Part shown: in pieces, positions 7,924-15,430 of the stretch
How the letters are laid out: each line of letters opens with the position of its first letter
Position numbering within the stretch: position 1 is the first letter of the stretch
NCBI RefSeq assembly: GCF_004135735.1
Contig: NZ_CP012670.1
Location: forward strand, 9,619,501 to 9,683,500
Direction of reading: 5' to 3'
DNA: 64,000 nt
From: Sorangium cellulosum
GTDB lineage: Bacteria; Myxococcota_A; Polyangia; Polyangiales; Polyangiaceae
Notes under the pieces: model-generated
Told to the model about the DNA's origin: nothing
The model's database searches: none
Seen by the model: only the letters and a program-made list of their open reading frames with translations
Position numbers and translations under genes: made by a program

Positions 7924-10821
7924 ATGATGCCTCCCCGTGCATATTCCCTCTCGGAGAACGACCCCCGTACCACTCGACGGGGCGCTCTCCCCGCTCCGAC
8001 GGATCGCGCTGCGCCCCGGCGGACGACGGACGTCACGATCCGCGCAGGCCGCCTGTCGGCGCACGCGCTGGTCCCCCTGGCCGCGCTCGCGGCGAGCCTC
8101 CTCGCGTCGGCCTGCGCCGGCGGCGGCGCGGAGGCGGGCGATCTGGACGAGCCCGTGCTCGCGGCGTCGGGCGAGCTGCGCGCCCTGGGGCCCGGCGCCA
8201 TCTCCGCCGGGACCGCCCACACCTGCGCGATCTTCGAGGGCGGCTTCGTCAAGTGCTGGGGGAGGAACGAGAGCGGACAGCTCGGCCTCGGCGATACGGA
8301 CGATCGCGGCGCCAGCTCGGCATACAATACCATCCCGTTCGTCAACCTCGGGAAGGGGCGCACGGCGAAGGCGATCTCGGCCGGCGGCTCGCATACCTGC
8401 GCCATCCTCGACGACGACACGGTCAAGTGCTGGGGCTCGGGCAGCAACGGTGTGCTCGGCATCGGGGTGAGCACCTCCACCGTGGTCGGCGATTCCCCCT
8501 CCGAGATGGGCGACAACCTCCCGATCGTCAATCTCGGCACCGACCGCACGGCCAAGGCGATCTATGCCCACAAGAACCGCACGTGCGTCATCCTCGACAA
8601 CGATCGGGCCAAGTGCTGGGGCGCGAACGTCTACGGCTCGCTCGGCCAGGGCCTCTCCGGGTCCTCGAACTACATCATCGGTGACGACGTGACCGAGATG
8701 GGCGACAATCTCCCGCCGATCGAGCTCGGCGCCGGGCGCACCGTCAAGAGCATCGCCATAGCGACCGAGCATTTCGCTTGCGCGTTGCTCGACGACGACA
8801 CGGTCAAGTGCTGGGGCAACAACGGGTTTGGGGCCCTCGGCCTCCCGGAGGGCACGGCGGGCGATCACACGGATGACCTCGGCGATGCCCCGGGAGAGAT
8901 GAGCGACATCGATCCCATCAATCTCGGCACCGATCGCACGGCCCAGGCCATCGCCGCCGGGGACAACCACGTCTGCGCCGTGCTCGACAACGGGCAGGTC
9001 AAGTGCTGGGGCGCCAACGAGGCGGGCGAGCTCGGCTACAGCGATTCGCCCGAAAAGCGCGGCGATGACGCCGACGAGATGGGCGACGACCTCCCGCGGG
9101 TCGACCTCGGCACCGGCCTCCTCGGCGCCGACCTCACCGCCAAGGCCATCACCGCGAGCGGCAACCGCACCTGCGTCCTGCTCACCAACGACGGGATCAA
9201 GTGCTGGGGGAGCAACTACCTCGGCGCGCTCGGGGTCGGAGACTCGACCCCGCGAGGCCATGTGGCCGATACCATGGGCGACGACCTGCCGTACGTGAAT
9301 ATCGGCACGGAGGTCGTGGGCTCGACTCCCCTCGTGCCGATCACGATCGCGGCCGGCGACGACCATACGTGCGTCATCGAGTCCACCCATCATCGGATCA
9401 AGTGCTGGGGCTCCGACGCCTTCGGCCAGCTCGGCGTCGGTGTGCCCACGTTCGATATCCCGGCCGCCCGCGGTGATGTTCCCTGGGAGATGGGCAACGC
9501 GCTCCCCTTCGCCTTGACGGGCAGCCAGACCGCTTCCCAGGTCGCGGTCGGCTACAATCACGTCTGCGCGCGCCTCACGTCGGGCGGCGCCAAGTGCTGG
9601 GGGTACAACGGCTCCGGTCAGCTCGGGCTCGGCGATGACGACGCCCGTGGCGAAGATCCCTACCAGATGGGGTCGGGCCTCGATGAGGTCCTGGTCGGCG
9701 AGGTGACGTCGATCATCACCGGCGAGTCGCTCACCTGCGCGTTGCAGGAGCTCCCCTCCTCGTCGCTCAAGGGCATCAAGTGCTGGGGCAGCAGCTGGGG
9801 CGGGAAGCTCGGCAACGGCGCTACCAGCAGCCAGGGCGACAGCGCGGCCGAGATGGCGAGCCTCGACTTCATCGACCTCGGCACGCACCTCGGCACGGAT
9901 CGTACCGTCAAGTCCGCGTCCGCGGGCAACAACCATGTTTGCGCCGTGCTCGACGACGACACGCTCAAGTGCTGGGGCGCGAACACCTACGGCCAGCTCG
10001 GGCTCGGCGACACCACCCACCGAGGCGTCTTTGCCAGCGACATGGGCGACCTCCTCCCCACGGTTTACCTGGGTGCTAACCGCACCGTCAAAGCCGTGGC
10101 GACCGGGGCCACTCACACCTGTGCGCTGCTCGACAACAACACGGTCAAGTGCTGGGGCGCGAACGACTACGGCCAGCTCGGCCGCGGTGACAAGCTCGAC
10201 CAGGGCGACCAGGCTGGCGAGATGGAGCTCCTCGATCCCGTCTACCTCGGGGTTGACCGTACGGCCAAGGCGATCTCGGCGGGCGCTGCGCACACTTGCG
10301 CGCTGCTCGACAACAACACGGTCAAGTGCTGGGGCTCGAACGGCTACGGCCAGCTCGGCATCGAGAGCTCCGCCGACCAGGGCGACCAGGCCGGCGAGAT
10401 GGCCATCCTGCCGGCGGTCGACCTGGGGGACGAGCGCACCGCCAAGGCCATCTCTGCGGGCAGGAACCACACCTGCGCGCTGCTCGACAACGACACGATC
10501 AAGTGCTGGGGAAGAAACTCGTTCGGCCAGCTCGGCCTCGGTGGCACCGCGGCACGCGGGGACAGCTCCGGCGAGATGGGGGACTACCTGCCCGCGGTCG
10601 ATCTGGGCTTCGGCCGCAGGGCCCAGGCGGTCGTCACCGGGGTCAACGCCCACGTGACCTGCGCGCTGCTCGACACGGGCCACATCAAGTGCTGGGGGGA
10701 GAGGATCAGCGGCAATCTCGGCGGCCCTGGTTGCGCCGGCACCACCCTTCACTGCGGCGACGAGGCCGGTGAGATGGGCGATGCGCTCCCGGTGATCGAC
10801 CTGGGCCGCTCCTTCCTCTAG
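7924..10821 (+). CDS. RCC1-repeat lipoprotein
   Basis: 965 aa from the ATG at 7924. There is a lipoprotein signal (ASLLASAC, Cys near residue 64); the 40 residues ahead of the hydrophobic core are long for a signal peptide, so a later non-ATG start is possible. The rest is 14 RCC1-type repeats of about 50-70 residues, each with HTCA followed by KCWG and then a G-LG-G turn. This number would fit two seven-bladed propellers. RCC1-like repeats in bacteria are protein-interaction scaffolds, with no enzymatic activity implied. The paired Cys in HTCA and KCWG recurs in each blade and could form disulfides, as suits an exported protein. The gene stands alone, facing GltJ. Function is unknown. Confidence 0.87.
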   Translation: MMPPRAYSLSENDPRTTRRGALPAPTDRAAPRRTTDVTIRAGRLSAHALVPLAALAASLLASACAGGGAEAGDLDEPVLAASGELRALGPGAISAGTAHTCAIFEGGFVKCWGRNESGQLGLGDTDDRGASSAYNTIPFVNLGKGRTAKAISAGGSHTCAILDDDTVKCWGSGSNGVLGIGVSTSTVVGDSPSEMGDNLPIVNLGTDRTAKAIYAHKNRTCVILDNDRAKCWGANVYGSLGQGLSGSSNYIIGDDVTEMGDNLPPIELGAGRTVKSIAIATEHFACALLDDDTVKCWGNNGFGALGLPEGTAGDHTDDLGDAPGEMSDIDPINLGTDRTAQAIAAGDNHVCAVLDNGQVKCWGANEAGELGYSDSPEKRGDDADEMGDDLPRVDLGTGLLGADLTAKAITASGNRTCVLLTNDGIKCWGSNYLGALGVGDSTPRGHVADTMGDDLPYVNIGTEVVGSTPLVPITIAAGDDHTCVIESTHHRIKCWGSDAFGQLGVGVPTFDIPAARGDVPWEMGNALPFALTGSQTASQVAVGYNHVCARLTSGGAKCWGYNGSGQLGLGDDDARGEDPYQMGSGLDEVLVGEVTSIITGESLTCALQELPSSSLKGIKCWGSSWGGKLGNGATSSQGDSAAEMASLDFIDLGTHLGTDRTVKSASAGNNHVCAVLDDDTLKCWGANTYGQLGLGDTTHRGVFASDMGDLLPTVYLGANRTVKAVATGATHTCALLDNNTVKCWGANDYGQLGRGDKLDQGDQAGEMELLDPVYLGVDRTAKAISAGAAHTCALLDNNTVKCWGSNGYGQLGIESSADQGDQAGEMAILPAVDLGDERTAKAISAGRNHTCALLDNDTIKCWGRNSFGQLGLGGTAARGDSSGEMGDYLPAVDLGFGRRAQAVVTGVNAHVTCALLDTGHIKCWGERISGNLGGPGCAGTTLHCGDEAGEMGDALPVIDLGRSFL

Positions 10822-10870
10822 AACGCCGATCGCGCTGAAGCTCCTCGGCGATCCGCCGATGGGAGAGAGA

Positions 10871-10952
10871 ACCGCAAGGGCGCAAGGGCGCGAGGAACAG
10901 AGGGGAGAGGGACGCAGCCCTCTCTCTTGCGCCCCTCGTGCGCCCTTGCGGT
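10871..10952. terminator. Nested inverted repeat between convergent genes
   Basis: Arms accgcaagggcgca (10871-10884) and tgcgcccttgcggt (10939-10952) are perfectly complementary over 14 bp. Inside is a second stem, gagaggg (10905-10911) with ccctctc (10918-10924). It lies between the ends of two convergent genes and could terminate both, although it lacks a T-tract. Confidence 0.5.
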
Positions 10953-10956
10953 CCGT

Positions 10957-11010
10957 CCGCTGCCGGGGCGCCGCTCCGCTGCCGGGGCGCCGCTCCGCTG
11001 CCGGGGCGAC
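10957..11010 (+). repeat. 19-bp tandem repeat, 2.8 copies
   Basis: Unit ccgctgccggggcgccgct starts at 10957, 10976 and 10995 (the third is cut short), just past the stop codon of the minus-strand gltJ-like gene. Confidence 0.7.
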
Positions 11011-11012
11011 GG

Positions 11013-12989
11013 TCAGTGGATCGAGAAGGACTTCGTGACCGTGACCGGGGCGCCGCTGAAGGCCGGGATGCGCGCGCCGCGGAAGACGCCGGCGACGCAG
11101 TTGCCGACGCTCGTGCCGGCGAACGGCGCGCCCTGAACCTGCGACGAGGTGACGCTGCCGCTCGGCGCGAAGGTGACCCGCACCCTGCCCGTCCCGGTCG
11201 GGCCGCCACGCCGCTTGCAGCTCTTGGCGGAGGCGGCGGCAGAGCCGAGCGCCGAGGTCGCCGCGCCGCGGCTGAACGGTCCGGCCGCGGCCGAGCCCGT
11301 CGCCGGCGCAGGCTTCGGCGCGGACGGCTTCTCCGCGGCGGGCGCGGGCGAGGGCGCCGCCCCGGCGGGCTTCTCGGCCGGCTTGTCGGCGGCGGGCTTC
11401 TCGGCCGCCTCTTTCGTCTCGGCGTCGGGCGTGGCCGTCGGGGCCTCCGCAGGCGCCTCGGCGGCCGCGGTCTCGGCCGGCGGCGCCTCGGCGGCCGCGG
11501 TCTCGCTCGGCGTCGGCGCGGGCGTCGCGGCCTCGGCCGGGCTCGACGTCTCGACAGGGGCGGCGTTGGCCTGTTCCGGCGTGACCGTGGACGCCTCGTC
11601 GCTCGGCTTCTGCATGAAGAAGAAGGCGACGCCGCCGATCAGCACGACCGCGGCGGCCGCGGCGGCGATCAGGCCGAGGGGGCTCTTCTTGGCCGGGGCC
11701 TCGGGCGCCGCGAGCGGGGAGAGCAGCGACGGTGGCACGGAGGTCTTGGCCGAGGCCGGCGGGGGCATGGACGGCGGCGGCCGCGAGTCCCCTCCCACAG
11801 GCGCGAGCAGGGGCGGGGGCGCGAGCATCGGCGCGGCGATGGCGCCGCCGCCGAGGTTCAGCAGGTCGTCGTAGTCGGTGCGCCCGTTGTTCTTCGCGGG
11901 GCGCGAGGAGCGCCGGCCGGTCGGGCTCTCCTCCTGGGTCGGCTGCTTGGCGGCGTTCTCCACGGCGGTGAGCGCCGAGAGCGAGAACAGGACGGAGTTC
12001 TCGTTGCGCTCGCCGACCAGGCGATCGCCGCCGGGCTGCGGCGGGGGCGCGGCAGAGTCCCCTGCGCGCTGGGCCGCGCTGAACACGTCCACCGCCGCGG
12101 CGCGCCCGGCGCGACGCGCAGCCGCAGGCACGGCGGCTGGGGCCGCTGGCGCGGGGTCAGGCGCCACGGCGGCCGCGGCAGCAGGCGCCGCGACGGCCGG
12201 GGCCACCGCGGGCGCGGCCGCTGCGGCAGCGGGCGCCACGGCCGCCCTCGGCACGGCAGGCGACGACGGGAGCGCGGCGGCGGCCGGGATCGGGGCGCGC
12301 CGCGTCTCCTTCATGACGACGGTCCCCTCCGGGCCGAACTTCAGCCCAGCCGGCGCCGGAGCCACCGGGACCGGCGCGGCGGCGGCCGGCGGCGCAGGCG
12401 TGGCTGCAGCGACCGGGGCGACGGCGGCCGGGGGCACCGGCGCAACGACCGGCGCGGCCGGTGTAGCGGCCGCTGCCGACGCGGCGACCGCTGGCGCAGC
12501 GCCGACAGCGGGCACACCGGCGGCATCCGGCGCAGCCGCGGCACCCGGCGCAGCCGTCGGGGCGGCGCCCGGCTGCGCAGCGGCCTGCGCGACCTCGGGG
12601 ACGCTGGCGATCGGCAACCAGTCGCTCATCCCCTCCTTCCACACGTACGTGTCGTTGCTGAGCGAGCCGCTCGCATACGCGGCCACGAGCTCTGCCGTCG
12701 TCATGGTCCGCTCATCGCCCTCGGCGACGTTGACGGTCCACGGGTCGGCCGCTGCGGCGGACGACGCGCCGGCCTCGGCCACGAGCTTCGTCTCGGCGTC
12801 CTCCGTCAGATCGCCCTGCTGCCCGGCGGTCACGTCCTGCGGCGCGCCCGGGGACGGGGCAGCCTCATTCGCGGCATGGACGACCATCGCGTGGTTGCAC
12901 TTCTTGCATTTGATCTTGACCGTCTTGCCGGCGACCTTCTCGTCGGCAATGGTGTACTTGGCCTGGCAAGACTCACAGGTAATCTTCAT
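11013..12989 (-). CDS. gltJ: GltJ/AgmX-like gliding-motility protein (zinc ribbon-GYF-TM-TonB-like)
   Basis: 658 aa from the ATG at 12989, with a GGAAGGG-type ribosome site about ten bases upstream. Residues 1-36 are a zinc ribbon (C5, C8, C28, C31). Residues about 72-130 are a GYF_2 domain (MTTAELVAAYASGSLS, WKEGMSDWLPI). A long Ala/Pro-rich cytoplasmic linker follows, then one transmembrane helix (LGLIAAAAAAVVLIGGVAFF), a periplasmic Ala/Pro/Glu-rich stretch, and a C-terminal domain with the GTGRVRVTFAPSGSV motif found in TonB/AgmX proteins. This is the architecture of Myxococcus GltJ, an inner-membrane part of the Agl-Glt focal-adhesion machine that connects cytoplasmic MglA to the periplasm. 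Other Glt/Agl genes are not adjacent, so a paralogue with another job is possible. Confidence 0.75.
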   Translation of the reverse strand: MKITCESCQAKYTIADEKVAGKTVKIKCKKCNHAMVVHAANEAAPSPGAPQDVTAGQQGDLTEDAETKLVAEAGASSAAAADPWTVNVAEGDERTMTTAELVAAYASGSLSNDTYVWKEGMSDWLPIASVPEVAQAAAQPGAAPTAAPGAAAAPDAAGVPAVGAAPAVAASAAAATPAAPVVAPVPPAAVAPVAAATPAPPAAAAPVPVAPAPAGLKFGPEGTVVMKETRRAPIPAAAALPSSPAVPRAAVAPAAAAAAPAVAPAVAAPAAAAAVAPDPAPAAPAAVPAAARRAGRAAAVDVFSAAQRAGDSAAPPPQPGGDRLVGERNENSVLFSLSALTAVENAAKQPTQEESPTGRRSSRPAKNNGRTDYDDLLNLGGGAIAAPMLAPPPLLAPVGGDSRPPPSMPPPASAKTSVPPSLLSPLAAPEAPAKKSPLGLIAAAAAAVVLIGGVAFFFMQKPSDEASTVTPEQANAAPVETSSPAEAATPAPTPSETAAAEAPPAETAAAEAPAEAPTATPDAETKEAAEKPAADKPAEKPAGAAPSPAPAAEKPSAPKPAPATGSAAAGPFSRGAATSALGSAAASAKSCKRRGGPTGTGRVRVTFAPSGSVTSSQVQGAPFAGTSVGNCVAGVFRGARIPAFSGAPVTVTKSFSIH

Positions 12990-13218
12990 GCGATTGGCGC
13001 CCTTCCCGTTCCGACCTGCGGGCGTGGGTAAGACGACCACACACGCGCATCCTCGTCGCGGCCTGGTCGTACCACAGAGGATAGCGGGACCGCGCAAGAC
13101 CGATCAAGGCAACGGCCTTCTTTCGTGAGCGCGGCCCGCGCCGGTGGTCGTTCGCGACGCGCTCTCCGCCGCGGCGCCGCGCGATGACGCAGCGCGCGGC
13201 GAGACGCCGCGCGGCACC

Positions 13219-14637
13219 TCAGTTGAGTGGAACCAGCTGCGTGCCGTCTTTCCCGCAGAACATCGCCTCGCCCGGGTAGTTTTCGCCGCAGGTCGGGCAG
13301 ATCTTTCCGCGCACCCGCGACGCGGGCCGCGCCGGCGCCTCGTCGCGCGCCGCGCCGCCCGCGATGCCGTCCGCGCGCGGCGCGCCGGCGGGCGCCGGCC
13401 CTGCCCACGCGCCTGCGCTGTCGGGCGCCGCGGGGGCGTCGCCCGTCGACACCGGGCCCTCCAGCTCGCCTTCTGTCCGCCGGCGCCCGCGGCGCAGCAG
13501 GATGAGCCCGGCGAAGCCGAGGCAGGCGGCGACGCCGCCGACGATGGCGACGAACAGGTGCTTGCGCTGGCGCGCCACGTCCTCCCCCGTGGTGGTGCGT
13601 CCGCCGATGGTGCCGGTCGCGATCACCGCGATCGCGGCCTGATCGCTCTCGCCGGCGGGGTTCAGCCCGCTCCGCGCGAGGAGCGCGTCGTACCGGTCGG
13701 GGCTCGTCACCTCGATCGCGACCGTCACGCCCTTGCCGGCGATGGACGCGACCAGGCCGAGCCTCCCCTCGCCCGCGTCCGCGCCGAGCGAGAGCGCGCC
13801 GGTGGCGTCGACCGTCGCGGCGGACGCGAGCGGCCCCGGCGCGATCGACCACGCGGGCCTCGTCGGGAGCGCGCACCCGTCGGCATCCAGGACGAGCGCG
13901 CGGAACTGGAACCGCTCGCCCGGACGCATGAGCTTGCGCGACGGCGTGACCTGAAGGCGCGCCGGCTCGCCGGGGGCGTCGCACGCGCGCGGGGCGGCGG
14001 GCTTGCCCTCGGCGGCGGGCGCGCTCGCGACGGGCTTGCCCTCGGCGGCGGGCTTGCCCTCGGCGGCGGGCGCGCTCGCGACGGGCGGCGCGCTCGCCGC
14101 CGGGGGCGCTTCGCCCTCGCGGCGGACGAGCGTGTAGGTCCGCGTCCGCGTCACGGAGGCGCTGCACGTCGTGTCCTGGATGATGAACCGGTACTGCCCG
14201 GTCTCGACCATCTGGATGCGGGTGTCGGTCGCCTGCGTGGTGGTGGTGACGACGGCCTGGCGGGGGTCGTTGGCCGACGTCGTGCAGCGCGTCTGCCAGG
14301 ACCGCGCGTTGCCGGAGGCCGAGTGCTTGCTCCGCGCGAGCCCCGGCATCTGCTCCCAGCACTCGGCGGTGCTCCACGACCGTGAGGCCCCGGAGATCGA
14401 GAGCTCCGAGCCCTGCTGCTTGATCTGCACGGCGCCGCCCGGCGCGCCCTGGGGGCGCGGCCTCGGTCCGCACGCGTCTCCCCACGCGGCGATCGACCAC
14501 TGCTCCGTGAGCGCGCTCGCGGTCCAGGCCCCGCTCAGCGTCGGCGGCTCCTGGGCAGCGCTCGAGCGCGGGGCGGCGGCGAGCGCCGCGGCGAGGAGCG
14601 CGAGGGGCAGGGCTTGCGAGGCGAGCGAGCGTCCCAC
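13219..14637 (-). CDS. Single-pass membrane protein with cytoplasmic zinc ribbon
   Basis: 472 aa from a GTG start. It has a signal peptide (MGRSLASQALP, Ala-rich core, SSAAQ), an extracytoplasmic N-terminal domain of about 150 residues with several Cys, and an Ala/Pro linker with repeats of AEGKP. A bacterial Ig-like domain follows (LQVTPSRKLMRPGERFQF, GALSLGADAGEG). Then come a transmembrane helix (HLFVAIVGGVAACLGFAG), a basic stop-transfer and a C-terminal zinc ribbon with CPTCGENYPGEAMFCGKDG. The topology suggests a sensor or scaffold linking the periplasm to the cytoplasm. It lies upstream of, and in the same direction as, the gltJ-like gene, about 230 bases away. I do not recognise a named family. 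Confidence 0.72.
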   Translation of the reverse strand: MGRSLASQALPLALLAAALAAAPRSSAAQEPPTLSGAWTASALTEQWSIAAWGDACGPRPRPQGAPGGAVQIKQQGSELSISGASRSWSTAECWEQMPGLARSKHSASGNARSWQTRCTTSANDPRQAVVTTTTQATDTRIQMVETGQYRFIIQDTTCSASVTRTRTYTLVRREGEAPPAASAPPVASAPAAEGKPAAEGKPVASAPAAEGKPAAPRACDAPGEPARLQVTPSRKLMRPGERFQFRALVLDADGCALPTRPAWSIAPGPLASAATVDATGALSLGADAGEGRLGLVASIAGKGVTVAIEVTSPDRYDALLARSGLNPAGESDQAAIAVIATGTIGGRTTTGEDVARQRKHLFVAIVGGVAACLGFAGLILLRRGRRRTEGELEGPVSTGDAPAAPDSAGAWAGPAPAGAPRADGIAGGAARDEAPARPASRVRGKICPTCGENYPGEAMFCGKDGTQLVPLN

Positions 14638-14715
14638 GGCCGAACCCTAGCAGCGCCCGCGCACGGACGGCAGGCGGCAGGCCCGCGCGCCCTGGCGCCC
14701 GGGCCGACGCGCCGA

Positions 14716-14838
14716 GACGCGCGGACGCGCGGACGCGCGGATGGCGGATGGCGGATGGCGGATGGCGGATGTCGACGACGGTGTCGGCCACGCCACAGCA
14801 AAGCTGCGGCGGACGGCGGACGGCGGACGGCGGACGGC
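14716..14838 (+). repeat. Heptamer and octamer tandem repeats
   Basis: Three gacgcgcg units (14716-14739), four gatggcg units (14740-14767), and after a gap four ggacggc units (14811-14838). The unit lengths are not multiples of three, which argues against a coding role. Confidence 0.75.
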
Positions 14839-14925
14839 GGCGGAGGCGGAGGCAGAAGGAGCGCGCAGCGCGAGAGCACAAAAGCGCTCGCCCACCAAAA
14901 AAGAGTAGACAAGCGAGAGCCTGAT

Positions 14926-15012
14926 TCTTTATCTTGAAAAATGGTCCTGTGCGCATTCAGCATCAATTCGAGGCCATCGACCCTGCGTACCTGATCCGAT
15001 CCTGAGGAGCCC
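14926..15012 (+). repeat. Imperfect direct repeat, copy A
   Basis: Shared blocks with copy B: tatcttgaa, then atgg-cct-tgcgcat, then gcgtacctgatc-gatc, then agcccgc, in the same order and with similar spacing. This looks like a decayed dispersed element. Confidence 0.5.
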
Positions 15013-15076
15013 GCTGGACGAGAGCGAGCGCGAGCAGCGCCAGGCCGAGAGAGGCCGAGCGATCCGCTCCGGGCTC

Positions 15077-15116
15077 AACGCTCTTCGTGCCTGGCGCGCC
15101 AGGCACGAAGAGCGTT
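15077..15116. repeat. Perfect 40-bp palindrome
   Basis: The left half aacgctcttcgtgcctggcg is the exact reverse complement of the right half, with no loop. There is no T-tract and no adjacent gene end, so it does not look like a terminator. Confidence 0.85.
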
Positions 15117-15216
15117 CAAAGAGCGATCTGGAGACGTTCCGCAGGAGCCACAGGACCCACAGGACACCGCGCGAGATTCTCTCGCGTCTCCCGGAAATGG
15201 CTAGACAGATCAAAAC

Positions 15217-15305
15217 CGTCTTGATATCTTGAACAATGGACCTTTGCGCATCCGCTCTCCGATCCTGGCCGATGCACCCGCGTACCTGATCGGATCCCGA
15301 TCAGC
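15217..15305 (+). repeat. Imperfect direct repeat, copy B
   Basis: Partner of the copy near 14926; the two flank the 40-bp palindrome, together spanning about 380 bases. Confidence 0.5.
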
Positions 15306-15430
15306 CCGCGGGGCGCGGCCCGGGCCGGAGCCCGCGAAACCAACCTCGCCTGACCGCGTGTCATGGTGCCTGTTACTCGGATGACGCTCCATCGTGGTTC
15401 GACCCCGCAAGGACCTCAAAGGAGCCAACA

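Larger units (their letters stand above)
14638..15430. other. Repeat-rich intergenic region
   Basis: 793 bases without a supported gene. It contains heptamer tandem repeats (14716-14838), an imperfect direct repeat of about 90 bp (near 14926 and 15217) and a perfect 40-bp palindrome between those copies. The stretch from about 14880 is lower in G+C than its surroundings. It should also hold the promoter of the gene at 15431. Confidence 0.6.

Noticed and set aside
14929..15364. Two short minus-strand frames (94 and 82 codons) with some mutual similarity
   Set aside because: The similarity follows from the imperfect DNA repeats. No ribosome site or recognisable domain supports a protein.
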